Source: Dyadobacter chenwenxiniae
Lineage (GTDB): Bacteria; Bacteroidota; Bacteroidia; Cytophagales; Spirosomataceae
DNA: 64,000 nt
Direction: 5' to 3'
NCBI RefSeq assembly: GCF_022869785.1
Contig: NZ_CP094997.1
Span: 3,844,001 to 3,908,000, forward strand
The translations under genes and the position numbers were made by a program. This document shows, piece after piece, positions 34,733 through 43,891 of the stretch. Below the pieces are notes generated by a model. That model had not been told where the DNA came from, made no database searches, and was given only the letters and a program-made list of their open reading frames with translations. The stretch's first letter is position 1. Each line of letters begins with the position of its first letter.

Positions 34733-35866
34733 TTATCTATTTGAAAAAAACAACCGCACAAGATGAAAAGTTGCGTCCCTAACCAATCCAAAAGCCTCTG
34801 CCTCGGCTTGGTTCAAGTCCATAGGACGGTTCAAAACGGAAACGGCGTAAGTTATGCCGGCATTACGAACTTGTTCAGGGGTGATCTGCAATGTGCCGCA
34901 TACCACTGCCAGCGGGACCTTATTCATGTTGCAAAAATCGGCCAGGCCTTTTACGACTTTGCCGGATAATGTTTGCTCATCCACTTTCCCCTCACCCGTA
35001 ATCACCAGATCCGCTTTTTGAATGCGCTCTGCAATGTGTGTTTGCTCGATGACAATGCTGACGCCATCTTTCAAAACTGCATTTAAGAACCATAAACAAC
35101 CTGCGCCTAATCCGCCTGCCGCGCCTGCTCCGGGATTTTCGCTGATATCTTTTTCAAAGGTTTTGGAAGCAATTTTACTGAGATTTTTCAAACCGTTGTC
35201 CAGTATTTCTACCATTTCCGGATCAGCTCCTTTTTGCGGTCCGTAAATGTGGGAGGCACCATTTGGCCCATAAAGTGGGTTGGTAACATCGCAGGCAACC
35301 GTGATGGAAACAGCATTTAAACGGCTGTCTTTTTCACTGCTATCAATGCGTGTTATGTCATGCATTGATTCGCCTTTCGGAGACAACAGCACATCATTTT
35401 TATCATAAAAACGAAAGCCTAATGCCTCTGCCATGCCTATGCCGCCGTCGGTTGTGGCACTTCCGCCTATGCCCAGTATGATTTGTGTAACTCCTCTATC
35501 TAAGGCGTCTTTGATGAGCTGACCGGTTCCATATGTGCTGGTTAGTAACGGATTACGTTCTTCTTTGGACAGCAATGCTAATCCGGATGCAGCTGCCATT
35601 TCAATAAAAGCCGTTTGCCAGTCACCCGACAAGCCATAAGAAGATGTAATAGGGCGACCCAACGGATCACTTGCCGCAACTTTAATGGTCTCTCCCTGCG
35701 CTTGCTGCGTCAGGATTTGGGCAGTTCCTTCACCGCCATCTGCTAGCGGGATAGTTGTAACATTCGCATTCGGATAGGCCAGCAAAATGCCTTCTTTGAC
35801 CGCCTGGCAAACGTCAATTGCTTCAAGAGAGCCACGAAATTTGTCAGGTGCAACAAGAATGTTCAC
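34733..35866 (-). CDS. Glycerate kinase (GarK/GlxK type)
   Basis: A 377-residue glycerate 2-kinase family protein. The start NILVAPDKFRGSLEA, the glycine-rich LGIGGSATTDGGIGMAEALG, and the EGKVDEQTLSGKV region are family hallmarks. It phosphorylates D-glycerate to 2-phosphoglycerate, feeding glycolysis from glyoxylate or tartronate metabolism. It lies between PBP1A (18 bases upstream) and uvrC on the same strand. No other glyoxylate genes are nearby. Confidence 0.9.
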   Translation of the reverse strand: MNILVAPDKFRGSLEAIDVCQAVKEGILLAYPNANVTTIPLADGGEGTAQILTQQAQGETIKVAASDPLGRPITSSYGLSGDWQTAFIEMAAASGLALLSKEERNPLLTSTYGTGQLIKDALDRGVTQIILGIGGSATTDGGIGMAEALGFRFYDKNDVLLSPKGESMHDITRIDSSEKDSRLNAVSITVACDVTNPLYGPNGASHIYGPQKGADPEMVEILDNGLKNLSKIASKTFEKDISENPGAGAAGGLGAGCLWFLNAVLKDGVSIVIEQTHIAERIQKADLVITGEGKVDEQTLSGKVVKGLADFCNMNKVPLAVVCGTLQITPEQVRNAGITYAVSVLNRPMDLNQAEAEAFGLVRDATFHLVRLFFSNR

Positions 35867-35884
35867 AATCAGCGCATTAACCTA

Positions 35885-38182
35885 TTAAAACAACACGCCT
35901 TCGTCGTCCGAGCGAGAAGGTGGGACGTATGTGTCGGTGCTGTCGGAGGATACGCCACCGCATTCCCGCACGTAATTTTCAGGCTTTTTGAAAGGCTCTT
36001 TCCTGTATTGAACCAGCGTTGGATCTTTGTAAACTTTCTGCATGAACATTCCCCAGGCTGGCATGGCAATGCGGCCACCCTGTCCCAGGGCAATAGTCCG
36101 GAAGTGGATACTCCGATCCTCTCCTCCTACCCAGATGCCGGAAACCAGATGTTGAGTCATACCCATAAACCAACCATCTGAATAATTAGAGGTTGTTCCA
36201 GTCTTTGCAGCGATTTCATTGCCCTCGGTCACCCCATATTGCCTCAATCTGCCTGCTGTTCCACCCGGGTCTTCCACCGCTCCGCGCATCAGATACAGCA
36301 TGTTATAAGCCATATTTTCACTGATTTCCTGGTTTTGCTGCTGGAAAAATTCCTGCAAAACATTGCCGTACCGATCTTCAATACGCAAGATTGTCATTGG
36401 CTCAGTGCGATGGCCGCCATTGGCGAATGCGCTGTAAGCTCCCACCATTTCGAACACAGAAACATCACTGATTCCGAGACAAAGGGAAGGAACCTCCTGC
36501 AACTTGCTGGTAATACCCAGTTTGTGGGCGTATTCGGCAACAGTTTTCGCCTTCACCATTTTGATCAAATAGGCACTCACCGTGTTCACCGACTTACCCA
36601 ATGCCTGACGCAATGACAATGACTGGTAGGAATATTTGTTATTAGAGTTTTTAGGAGACCAACCGCCAGGCACACCGTCCGAAGGACCAAAGTAAATGGG
36701 AGCATCGGTAACATGGTCGCAGGGAGTCAAAAAGTTCTTATCCAGCGCCGACACATAAACAAATGGCTTGAATGTTGAACCGGGTTGACGCGATCCCTGC
36801 TTCACGTGATCATATTTAAAATATTTGAAATTAATTCCGCCAACCCAAGCCTTGACATGGCCGTTCCGGGGGTCCATGGACATCATTCCAGCTCTCAGAA
36901 ACCGCTTATAGTAAGCAATAGAATCCAGCGGGCTCATCATCACTTCCTTCTCGCCATTCCATGTAAAAACCTTCATTTTATAAGGTTTACGCATCACTTT
37001 CCATGCCTCTGCCTCTCCCAGATCACGTTTCAAGGAGATAAAGTGGGGCGATCTTTTTGCGGCGGTTGTCAGGAAACCGGGAATTTCCTTTCCATTATCA
37101 AACGTCCAAGGGTTACGGCCTTTCCAGTGTTCGTCAAAGAGTCTCTGCTGCTCTTTCATGTGTTCCGTAAGTGCTTCTTCCTGGTAACGCTGCATTCTTG
37201 AATCAATGGTTGTATAAATGCGCAATCCGCTGGTATACAGATCATAATTCATGTCATGCTCCTCATTGTACATCTTCACCCAGCTTTTAAGATAGCCGCG
37301 CATGGATTCTCTGAAATAGGGGGCTAATCCTGTATTATGCCCTTCAACCGTGAAATCAATGCCAAGCGGTTTTTCCCTATAACGTTCAAAATCTTCCCTT
37401 GGGATGTAATCGTATTTGTTCATTTGTGCCAAAACCGTATTTCTACGATTCAGCGCATTGGTTGGAAAGCGCAGCGGGTTGAAAAGCGTCGGGTTTTGAA
37501 GCATCCCAACCAGTAATGCGGCCTCGGTAACATTTAAATCCCACGCTTCTTTGTCAAAATAGGTCTTAGCGGCAACCTTGATCCCGTAGGTGTTATTTCC
37601 AAAAGAAACCGTGTTGAGATACATTTGCATGATCTCCTGTTTGGTATACTTCCTTTCCAAAATCACGGCCAACACCCATTCTTTGGTTTTAGCGATCACG
37701 ATTCTTACCAGGGGAATTTTCCCTAATAAGCCTTCAAATTCTTCCGAACGCGTATTAAAAAGGTTTTTGGCAACTTGCTGCGTCAGCGTACTTCCTCCGC
37801 CAGAGCTTGAATTGCCGGAAACAACGCCTTTAAAAACGCGAAGCAAGCTTCTCGGATCAATTCCGGAATGGTTCACAAAACGCGCATCTTCCGTGGCAAC
37901 CAAAGCATCGATCAGGTTGGGTGAAATCTGCGAAATGTCTATTTGTGTTCTGTTTTCGAAGAAATATTTACCCAAGGATTTACCGTCTTCACTGATCAGC
38001 TCGGATGCGAGTTCGCTTTTCGGATTTTCAAGTGTTTTTAAATCGGGCATTCCACCGAAAAGCCAGAAGAAATTGAAGCTTACGGCAACAATGTAAAGTA
38101 TAAAAAGACCCAGTCCGATTCCAATAAACCGCCAGAGACGGATTATGGTGCGGCGATACTTTCCGGGTTGGAATTCAATCAT
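35885..38182 (-). CDS. Penicillin-binding protein 1A (bifunctional transglycosylase/transpeptidase)
   Basis: A 765-residue class A PBP. A single N-terminal membrane anchor (about 16-38) precedes the GT51 glycosyltransferase domain with catalytic Glu in TEDARFVNHSGID and GGSTLTQQVAKNLF. The transpeptidase domain carries SxxK in PGSTFKPF, SxN in GKSVNTVSA, and KTGT in AAKTGTTSNYSDGWF. It polymerises and crosslinks peptidoglycan in the periplasm. The acidic C-terminal tail (SRSDDEGVLF) is short. It is transcribed in the same direction as sprE/porW upstream and glycerate kinase downstream. Confidence 0.95.
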   Translation of the reverse strand: MIEFQPGKYRRTIIRLWRFIGIGLGLFILYIVAVSFNFFWLFGGMPDLKTLENPKSELASELISEDGKSLGKYFFENRTQIDISQISPNLIDALVATEDARFVNHSGIDPRSLLRVFKGVVSGNSSSGGGSTLTQQVAKNLFNTRSEEFEGLLGKIPLVRIVIAKTKEWVLAVILERKYTKQEIMQMYLNTVSFGNNTYGIKVAAKTYFDKEAWDLNVTEAALLVGMLQNPTLFNPLRFPTNALNRRNTVLAQMNKYDYIPREDFERYREKPLGIDFTVEGHNTGLAPYFRESMRGYLKSWVKMYNEEHDMNYDLYTSGLRIYTTIDSRMQRYQEEALTEHMKEQQRLFDEHWKGRNPWTFDNGKEIPGFLTTAAKRSPHFISLKRDLGEAEAWKVMRKPYKMKVFTWNGEKEVMMSPLDSIAYYKRFLRAGMMSMDPRNGHVKAWVGGINFKYFKYDHVKQGSRQPGSTFKPFVYVSALDKNFLTPCDHVTDAPIYFGPSDGVPGGWSPKNSNNKYSYQSLSLRQALGKSVNTVSAYLIKMVKAKTVAEYAHKLGITSKLQEVPSLCLGISDVSVFEMVGAYSAFANGGHRTEPMTILRIEDRYGNVLQEFFQQQNQEISENMAYNMLYLMRGAVEDPGGTAGRLRQYGVTEGNEIAAKTGTTSNYSDGWFMGMTQHLVSGIWVGGEDRSIHFRTIALGQGGRIAMPAWGMFMQKVYKDPTLVQYRKEPFKKPENYVRECGGVSSDSTDTYVPPSRSDDEGVLF

Positions 38183-38234
38183 AGAAAAACGTAGTTAATT
38201 AATTGTAAACAGACAAATATACAATTTCGGCCAA

Positions 38235-40478
38235 TTATCTCTTTCCCATGGAAAGGGAATTCAGCTCCTGCATCTCTTTAAGTCTGGGAAGGTAAATGCT
38301 GGAAGGATATAATCTCATAAACTCGGCAATGGCTTGTGTATAAGCATCTTTACCACGCACTTTACCGATTAAAAACACGCGCAAAAGTGCAAACTTATCT
38401 TCCATAGCGTGGCCTTTATATGCGGGAAGGTTTTGTTCAATGTCTTCGAGGGCTTTGGCATAATCACCTTTTGAATAAAGTGCATAGGCAGCCTCATATT
38501 CTTTTACCGGATTCCCGGAACCAGCCACATTGCTGTCGGACGATTTACCGACAAGCCGTGCGTATGTCGAAGTTGGATATTCAGTGTACAATTTGTTTTT
38601 CCAGGTATTCTTCTCGTTCTCAGCTTCATATGTGAGATAAAGCAGATAGTATATCTCTTCTCTATACTGAGTTTTAGGGTATTCTGCCAAAACGCGTTCA
38701 AATGTGCTGATTGACCGTTGTGACTCTTGCAGATCGAACCGGTAAATTTTGCCCAAATTATAAAGGGCGTCTTCTTTTCGTTTTTGTGAATCCGCCATTT
38801 GCCCCTCTGTCAACGGAATATTTTGTTTCAGGGAAGTATGCAATGCATCCCATTCGGGTGTTCCTTTTTTCAAACTATTATCGGCTGTAACGGCTGCCTG
38901 TGATGCGAGCGAATCAGGTGTAGTGCGTTCATTACCCGCCAATGACTGCGTCTGCCGACTGCTCCGGCGCCAGTCATCTTCCAGCGGTCTGTTTCCCCAG
39001 GCGCGCTTAAATTCCGTTCGTCCCTGGTTGATTAAAGCCGGATCATAAAGCTCCCAACGGCGCTCTCCCCCATTGATCAAAGGATTTTGCACACTCTGAA
39101 CATTCGTATTCTGTGCCGTAAGCATTGCTTTTCTTTCTTTGGCCTCTGCTTCTTTACGAGCGGTTTCCTGTGCTTCAATAATCGCGTCAATCTTATTGTC
39201 CAGCGCCGCAGGGTTCATTTGAGCAAGCTTTTGCAGACTGTCCTCCGTATTTACGATGCTATAATGGTTGACAAACTCATCGAGCGCCTTTTTTCGTTCT
39301 GAGACCAACTTGTATTCCGGTGCTTGCTGCGGCAGGATGGCCAGGGCGCTGTCGTAGTATGCTTTTGATAATTCAAATTTCTCCAGGGATTCGTAGTTGA
39401 TCCGGGCCAGTTGCAGGTAACTGTATGCCTTCTGCTCCATGTTAGTGCCTTTGGAAGCAGCAACAGCCTTTTGCAAATAGCTTATGGCTTCTGGAATTTG
39501 CTTCCGGTGTTCAGCCAGCAAGCCCATTGTAAAATAGATTTTATCGTTCAGATCCTCATTCTTTCGGTCGCGAAGCATTCTGTCGAAACCTACGTCATCC
39601 AGATCTTTTTTGGGATCAAGCACGACTTCATTCTGAAGCGAATTCATGGACGAATAAAACCCCAGATCATAGCCAGGGCGATTTTTGCTTACACTTTTAT
39701 AATGTTTGTTTGCTAATGCATACTGGCCTAGCCGATCGTACATCTGCGCTGCTGCAAAATGAATGCGGGCCGTTCCAGTTGATTTTTTAAGCAGCGGAAA
39801 TGTCTCTTCCAGGATTGCGACCGATGTCAGAAATTCACCATTTTGCTGGTGCAAGTAAGCTTTGGTAAGATAAAAATCGCGGGTTAAGCCCTTACTAAGC
39901 GGCTGCTGGCTCAAATATTCCGCAATGCCCAGCGCATTTGAATAGTCCTTTCTTATAGTATAGGCACGCATGAGCAGGATTAGCGCATTGTTCTTATCAT
40001 TTTCGTCCCGTCCGTTTGCATACACATAGCGCAACGCCTCCAGGCCGTCGGCCCACTCGCCCAGATATAATCTTGACTTTCCGAGCGCAATGTAACTATT
40101 GTCCACCCACTTGCTGTTTTGGTGCTTTTCGGCAACAATAGACGCCTTTTTGATGGCGTCCTGCAATTGCGGCTTCACGGGCAGCGAAAGCACGGAATCC
40201 ATGGGAAGCAGGATGGGCAGCAATTCATTATAATTCTCTTTATAAGCCCTTCCCATCTGAAACTCCGCCTCGGCAAGACTTTGCTCTGCCATGAAATAAG
40301 CATTATAATGCGCAGAGAGGTTGTGAAAACCGATGGCGGCAGGTTTTGTGCTGAACTGTGAACAGGCCACCAAAAAACCAACTAAGGTTAATGTGAGTGC
40401 TGTCCGGCAGAAAAAGAGGGCAAAACGGTTGGTCACAAATATGAAGTTAGGGATGTCTTTTTGTCTTCTTATGAGCAA
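38235..40478 (-). CDS. sprE: Type IX secretion lipoprotein SprE/PorW (TPR)
   Basis: A 747-residue lipoprotein. The signal peptide ends in the lipobox LVAC (Cys about residue 39), followed by GFHNLSAHYNAYFMAEQSL, the opening signature of SprE/PorW. Multiple TPR-like repeats cover about 110-400, then a charged linker (about 420-560), and a second TPR stretch near the C-terminus with TYEAENEKNTW and ALYSKGDYAKAL. SprE/PorW links the T9SS trans-envelope complex to outer-membrane components and is needed for secretion and gliding in Flavobacterium. It complements porX and the secreted cargo in the same window. Confidence 0.92.
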   Translation of the reverse strand: MLIRRQKDIPNFIFVTNRFALFFCRTALTLTLVGFLVACSQFSTKPAAIGFHNLSAHYNAYFMAEQSLAEAEFQMGRAYKENYNELLPILLPMDSVLSLPVKPQLQDAIKKASIVAEKHQNSKWVDNSYIALGKSRLYLGEWADGLEALRYVYANGRDENDKNNALILLMRAYTIRKDYSNALGIAEYLSQQPLSKGLTRDFYLTKAYLHQQNGEFLTSVAILEETFPLLKKSTGTARIHFAAAQMYDRLGQYALANKHYKSVSKNRPGYDLGFYSSMNSLQNEVVLDPKKDLDDVGFDRMLRDRKNEDLNDKIYFTMGLLAEHRKQIPEAISYLQKAVAASKGTNMEQKAYSYLQLARINYESLEKFELSKAYYDSALAILPQQAPEYKLVSERKKALDEFVNHYSIVNTEDSLQKLAQMNPAALDNKIDAIIEAQETARKEAEAKERKAMLTAQNTNVQSVQNPLINGGERRWELYDPALINQGRTEFKRAWGNRPLEDDWRRSSRQTQSLAGNERTTPDSLASQAAVTADNSLKKGTPEWDALHTSLKQNIPLTEGQMADSQKRKEDALYNLGKIYRFDLQESQRSISTFERVLAEYPKTQYREEIYYLLYLTYEAENEKNTWKNKLYTEYPTSTYARLVGKSSDSNVAGSGNPVKEYEAAYALYSKGDYAKALEDIEQNLPAYKGHAMEDKFALLRVFLIGKVRGKDAYTQAIAEFMRLYPSSIYLPRLKEMQELNSLSMGKR

Positions 40479-40570
40479 AACTAAAACGGTAATTTAAATA
40501 ATTACGTATCGAAGATAAGCGCAATTGTAAAATTTGAAGCAATTTTGCCTCAATATTATCCGGCGATTAC

Positions 40571-40819
40571 ATGGAACCAAACAATGATGACGCGGCTAAG
40601 GAAGAGCGAAAAAGGGCATTGCAAAAAGAATCGTCCGGTTTCCTGAAATATTCCGGCATGGCAACCCAAATGCTGGGGACCATTTTGATCTTCACTTACG
40701 GCGGCTACAAGCTGGACGAATGGCAGCAAAATAAGGTGCCGGTCTGGACATTAGTGCTCTCGCTGCTTTCCATTGCGGGTTCATTGTATATGTTGATCAA
40801 AGGTTTCACAAAAAAATAG
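40571..40819 (+). CDS. AtpZ/AtpI-family ATP synthase accessory protein
   Basis: An 82-residue protein with a charged N-terminus and two transmembrane helices (about 33-50 and 58-78), containing GYKLDEWQ between them. It matches the small AtpZ/AtpI family at the head of ATP synthase operons, proposed to help c-ring assembly or Mg uptake. It is first in the Fo gene run and is followed 21 bases later by a second small membrane protein. Confidence 0.82.
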   Translation: MEPNNDDAAKEERKRALQKESSGFLKYSGMATQMLGTILIFTYGGYKLDEWQQNKVPVWTLVLSLLSIAGSLYMLIKGFTKK

Positions 40820-40840
40820 ATCGCACTTAACGCACCTCTA

Positions 40841-41200
40841 ATGTTACGGACAGTTGCTGCCACTATCATCATCGGAATTGCATTTTTCCTTGCTCAGCAT
40901 TTTCACTTCGACCGCTTTCTGCATCCTTATATATGGTACATTCTGATCTTCTTTTTTGGGCTGTCAGTTTTTGCACATCGGCTTATGGAGATCGGGTTTC
41001 GAAACAATCGTGAAAAATTTGTCACTTTTTACATTGCAGTCATCGTCGGAAGGATCATTCTCAGTCTGATTTTCATTGCGCTGTTTTTGTTCAAAGGGTT
41101 AAGTGATTCATTCTTATTTATTACCAACTTTTTTGCACTCTATTTATTTTATACATGCTTTGAAATATATGGTTTGTATCGTAACTTGCGCCGCAATTGA
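40841..41200 (+). CDS. AtpI-like small membrane protein
   Basis: A 119-residue protein with four predicted membrane helices and few charged residues, between the AtpZ-like gene and atpB. The position matches the Bacteroidota ATP synthase operon slot for an AtpI-type protein, though sequence similarity is weak. It probably assists c-ring assembly. No catalytic residues are apparent. Confidence 0.7.
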   Translation: MLRTVAATIIIGIAFFLAQHFHFDRFLHPYIWYILIFFFGLSVFAHRLMEIGFRNNREKFVTFYIAVIVGRIILSLIFIALFLFKGLSDSFLFITNFFALYLFYTCFEIYGLYRNLRRN

Positions 41201-41224
41201 CAAAGCATAGCATTTCAAGCCTTT

Positions 41225-42319
41225 ATGTACACCCATTTGAGACTGTTTTTTACTACTGCCCTGGTTGCGGCAACCTGCCTTTTGAATGTTCCTGTGATGG
41301 CGGACGAACCTACCCAGCATGAAGCTGAAAAGGTGGTTGAAGGCATTAATCAGGCCGAGCATAAAATTGAACATAATCTTGAAGAGTCGGAAGAGAAGTT
41401 CAATATAGGCCAGATGATCATGCACCACATTGCCGACTCGCATGAGTGGGAAATTACGCATGGTATGGTTCTTCCGCTCCCTGTAATCCTTTATTCAGCT
41501 GACCGCGGAATTGAAGTTTTCTCATCTTCGAACTTTCACAACGAGCACCACGAATACAACGGTTATCATTTGGTTCACGGTGATGCCGAGACAATCGTTC
41601 CGGTTGACGAATCTCGCGTTGTTTATGATTTCTCAATAACCAAAAACGTGGCGTCAATGCTTCTAAGCGCGGTTATCCTGATCCTGATCTTTACCAGCAT
41701 TGCAGGTTATTATAAAAACAGTAAGGGCAAGGCACCGAAAGGTTTCCATTCGGCCATGGAGGTTATTATCCTTTTCATCCGCGATGACGTTGTGAAGCCA
41801 AATGTCGGCCCCAAATACGAAAAATACCTTCCTTACCTGCTTACATTGTTCTTCTTTATCCTGGTTAACAATATTCTTGGGCTGCTTCCGGGATCGGCTA
41901 ACGTAACGGGTAACATTGCAGTGACGATGACGCTTGCTGTTCTGACATTCATCGTAGTTCACCTGAATGCAAATGGTAATTACTACAAACATCTTGTAAA
42001 ACCAGACGGCGTTCCGGTTCCATTGTTGCTGATTATGATTCCGGTTGAGATTGTCGGTGTATTTATGAAGCCTTTCTCTCTGATGGTCCGGTTGTTCGCT
42101 AACATGACAGCAGGTCACATCATCTTGCTAAGTCTTTTTGGTTTGATATTCATTTTCCAAAGCATTGTAATCGCTCCGGTTATCTCGCTTTTCGCCTTGT
42201 TCCTGAACTTTATTGAGATCATGGTGGCGTTTATCCAGGCATTTATCTTTACACTTTTGTCGTCCATGTACATTGGAAGTGCGATTGAAGAGCACAGCCA
42301 CGCAGATCACGGACATTGA
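41225..42319 (+). CDS. atpB: ATP synthase Fo subunit a
   Basis: A 364-residue proton-channel subunit. It begins with a signal-like hydrophobic stretch and a His/Glu-rich extension (about 25-110) typical of Bacteroidota, then five to six membrane helices. The essential Arg lies in LMVRLFANMTAGH and the GLLPGSANVTGN region is conserved. Protons reach the c ring through this subunit. It ends about 44 bases before atpE. Confidence 0.95.
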   Translation: MYTHLRLFFTTALVAATCLLNVPVMADEPTQHEAEKVVEGINQAEHKIEHNLEESEEKFNIGQMIMHHIADSHEWEITHGMVLPLPVILYSADRGIEVFSSSNFHNEHHEYNGYHLVHGDAETIVPVDESRVVYDFSITKNVASMLLSAVILILIFTSIAGYYKNSKGKAPKGFHSAMEVIILFIRDDVVKPNVGPKYEKYLPYLLTLFFFILVNNILGLLPGSANVTGNIAVTMTLAVLTFIVVHLNANGNYYKHLVKPDGVPVPLLLIMIPVEIVGVFMKPFSLMVRLFANMTAGHIILLSLFGLIFIFQSIVIAPVISLFALFLNFIEIMVAFIQAFIFTLLSSMYIGSAIEEHSHADHGH

Positions 42320-42363
42320 TTGAATCTCTTTTTTATTAATTATATATTTTAACAAACACAATT

Positions 42364-42627
42364 ATGTTGCTTCAAATCTTGCTTCAAGCTACGGAACAAA
42401 GTGGTGCTGGTCTTGCTGTTTTCGGTGCTGCTATTGGTGCTGGTCTTGCTGCTATCGGTGCTGGTCTTGGTATCGGTAAAATCGGTGGAAGCGCTGTTGA
42501 AGGTATCGCTCGTCAGCCAGAAGCTGCTGGTGCTATCCAGACTGCCATGCTTATCATCGCGGCTCTTATCGAGGCGGTTGCGCTTTTCGCAGCGGTTATC
42601 TGTCTGCTGATTTCGTTCAAGCTTTAG
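42364..42627 (+). CDS. atpE: ATP synthase Fo subunit c
   Basis: An 87-residue hairpin of two transmembrane helices. The first contains the Gly/Ala pattern AAIGAGLAAIGAGLGIGKIGG; the polar loop is ARQPE; the ion-carrying Glu70 lies in AALIEAVALF. The flanking residues lack the Gln and Ser/Thr ligands of sodium-binding c subunits, so it is predicted proton-specific. Codon use is strongly biased (GGT, GCT, CTT), as expected for a very highly expressed gene. A terminator-like hairpin lies between it and atpF. Confidence 0.95.
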   Translation: MLLQILLQATEQSGAGLAVFGAAIGAGLAAIGAGLGIGKIGGSAVEGIARQPEAAGAIQTAMLIIAALIEAVALFAAVICLLISFKL

Positions 42628-42691
42628 TAAAAACATTGGACCCCGGTCCTTACTTCTTTTGCATTAGGCGTCAGAAGTAAAAATGAAACTT

Positions 42692-42722
42692 TCGTGGAAG
42701 CATTAGGCTTCCACGATTTTTA
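42692..42722 (+). terminator. Terminator-like hairpin between atpE and atpF
   Basis: A perfect 10-bp stem TCGTGGAAGC (42692-42701) with GCTTCCACGA (42707-42716) around ATTAG, followed by TTTTTAA. It lies inside the operon, so it could lower expression of atpF/atpH relative to atpE or protect the atpE mRNA 3' end. A weaker hairpin (TTACTTCT...AGAAGTAA, about 42650-42680) precedes it. Confidence 0.65.
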
Positions 42723-42766
42723 AGAAATAAAAGAGAGCGGTTCTTACACTCAAAACTCATTATACT

Positions 42767-43261
42767 ATGTCATTGCTTACTCCAAACCCAGGCCTAATTT
42801 TCTGGATGCTGGTGGTATTCTTACTGGTTGTTTTCATCCTTGCCAAATTTGCCTGGAAACCAATCATTAAAGGACTTAAAGACCGTGAAAACGAAATCCA
42901 GGGCGCACTTGATCTTGCTGAAAGAACAAGAGCTGAAATGATTCAATTGAAATCGGACAACGAAAAGCTGATCGCAGAAGCAAATGCAGTGCGTGATCAA
43001 ATCCTTCGCGATGCCAAAGACGCAGCTGACCGCACCATCCTTGAATCAAAAGACAAGGCAGCTGTTGAAGCTCAAAAAATGATCGAAAGCGCACGTGAAG
43101 CGATTCGTAACGAGCAACAAGTTGCTGTTACCAAGATCAGAAAAGAGGTTGCTGTACTTTCACTGGAAATCGCTGAGAAAGTTTTGCACCGCGAATTGAA
43201 AGATAAAGAAGCGCAGGAACAACTGATTGCAGAACTTGCTTCGTCTGCACGCCTTAACTAA
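42767..43261 (+). CDS. atpF: ATP synthase Fo subunit b
   Basis: A 164-residue peripheral-stalk subunit. One N-terminal transmembrane helix (about 8-28, LIFWMLVVFLLVVFILAKF) is followed by a long charged coiled coil with DRENEIQGALDLAERTRAEM. It forms the stator that holds F1. It lies after the intercistronic hairpin and 23 bases before atpH. Confidence 0.94.
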   Translation: MSLLTPNPGLIFWMLVVFLLVVFILAKFAWKPIIKGLKDRENEIQGALDLAERTRAEMIQLKSDNEKLIAEANAVRDQILRDAKDAADRTILESKDKAAVEAQKMIESAREAIRNEQQVAVTKIRKEVAVLSLEIAEKVLHRELKDKEAQEQLIAELASSARLN

Positions 43262-43284
43262 AAAGTATACAAAATTAATTTACG

Positions 43285-43821
43285 ATGTCAGTAAGTATAG
43301 TTGCTTCCAGATACGCAAAATCGCTGATCGAGCTAGCCAAAGAACAGAACGTTCTGGAAGCGGTTTATCAGGACATGCTTTTATTTAAGGATACGGCTGA
43401 TAAAAACAGGGGCTTAATGCTTGCATTGAAAAGCCCTGTAGTGCGTCACGAAAAGAAATTGAACATTTTGAAAGCGCTTTTTGAAACGCGTGTCAATGCG
43501 GTTTCGTACGCTATCTTTACCATTATTACGAAGAAAAACAGAGAAGCAATTCTCGATGAAATAGCAAATGAATTTGTAAAAGCCTATAATTTATTCCAAG
43601 GCATACAAAGAGCAACGGTGGCGACTACAACACCATTGACTGACGAACTTCGCAAGCAGTTTACAGATATTGTTACTGCCTCAACAGGCCGTACAGTGCA
43701 ATTGGCGGAAAAAATCGACCCGAATCTTATAGGTGGCTACGTGCTGACAATTGATGACCGTCAGATTGACGCATCATTGAGAAGCCGTCTTAACGAGCTG
43801 AAATTACAGTTTGTAAACTGA
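43285..43821 (+). CDS. atpH: ATP synthase F1 subunit delta
   Basis: A 178-residue stator subunit. Its start VASRYAKSLIELAKEQN and C-terminal IDPNLIGGYVLTIDDRQIDASLRSRLNEL are the OSCP/delta hallmarks. It connects subunit b to the top of F1. A terminator follows, and no atpA or atpG is seen downstream, so the F1 core genes must be elsewhere. Confidence 0.94.
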   Translation: MSVSIVASRYAKSLIELAKEQNVLEAVYQDMLLFKDTADKNRGLMLALKSPVVRHEKKLNILKALFETRVNAVSYAIFTIITKKNREAILDEIANEFVKAYNLFQGIQRATVATTTPLTDELRKQFTDIVTASTGRTVQLAEKIDPNLIGGYVLTIDDRQIDASLRSRLNELKLQFVN

Positions 43822-43844
43822 TATTTTTATCTGCATAATTTGGA

Positions 43845-43878
43845 AGACCCGGCTGCTATGCGGCCAGGTCTTTTTTTA
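43845..43878. terminator. Terminator after atpH
   Basis: Stem AGACC-CGGCTG with GCGGCC-AGGTCT, one mismatch, followed by seven Ts. It closes the ATP synthase unit. Confidence 0.75.
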
Positions 43879-43891
43879 TGTCCAAGTAATG

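Noticed and set aside
42401..42610. Leu/Val-rich frames over atpE, including a Ser/Thr-rich minus-strand frame
   Set aside because: They are alternative frames of the highly biased GGT/GCT/CTT codons of subunit c.
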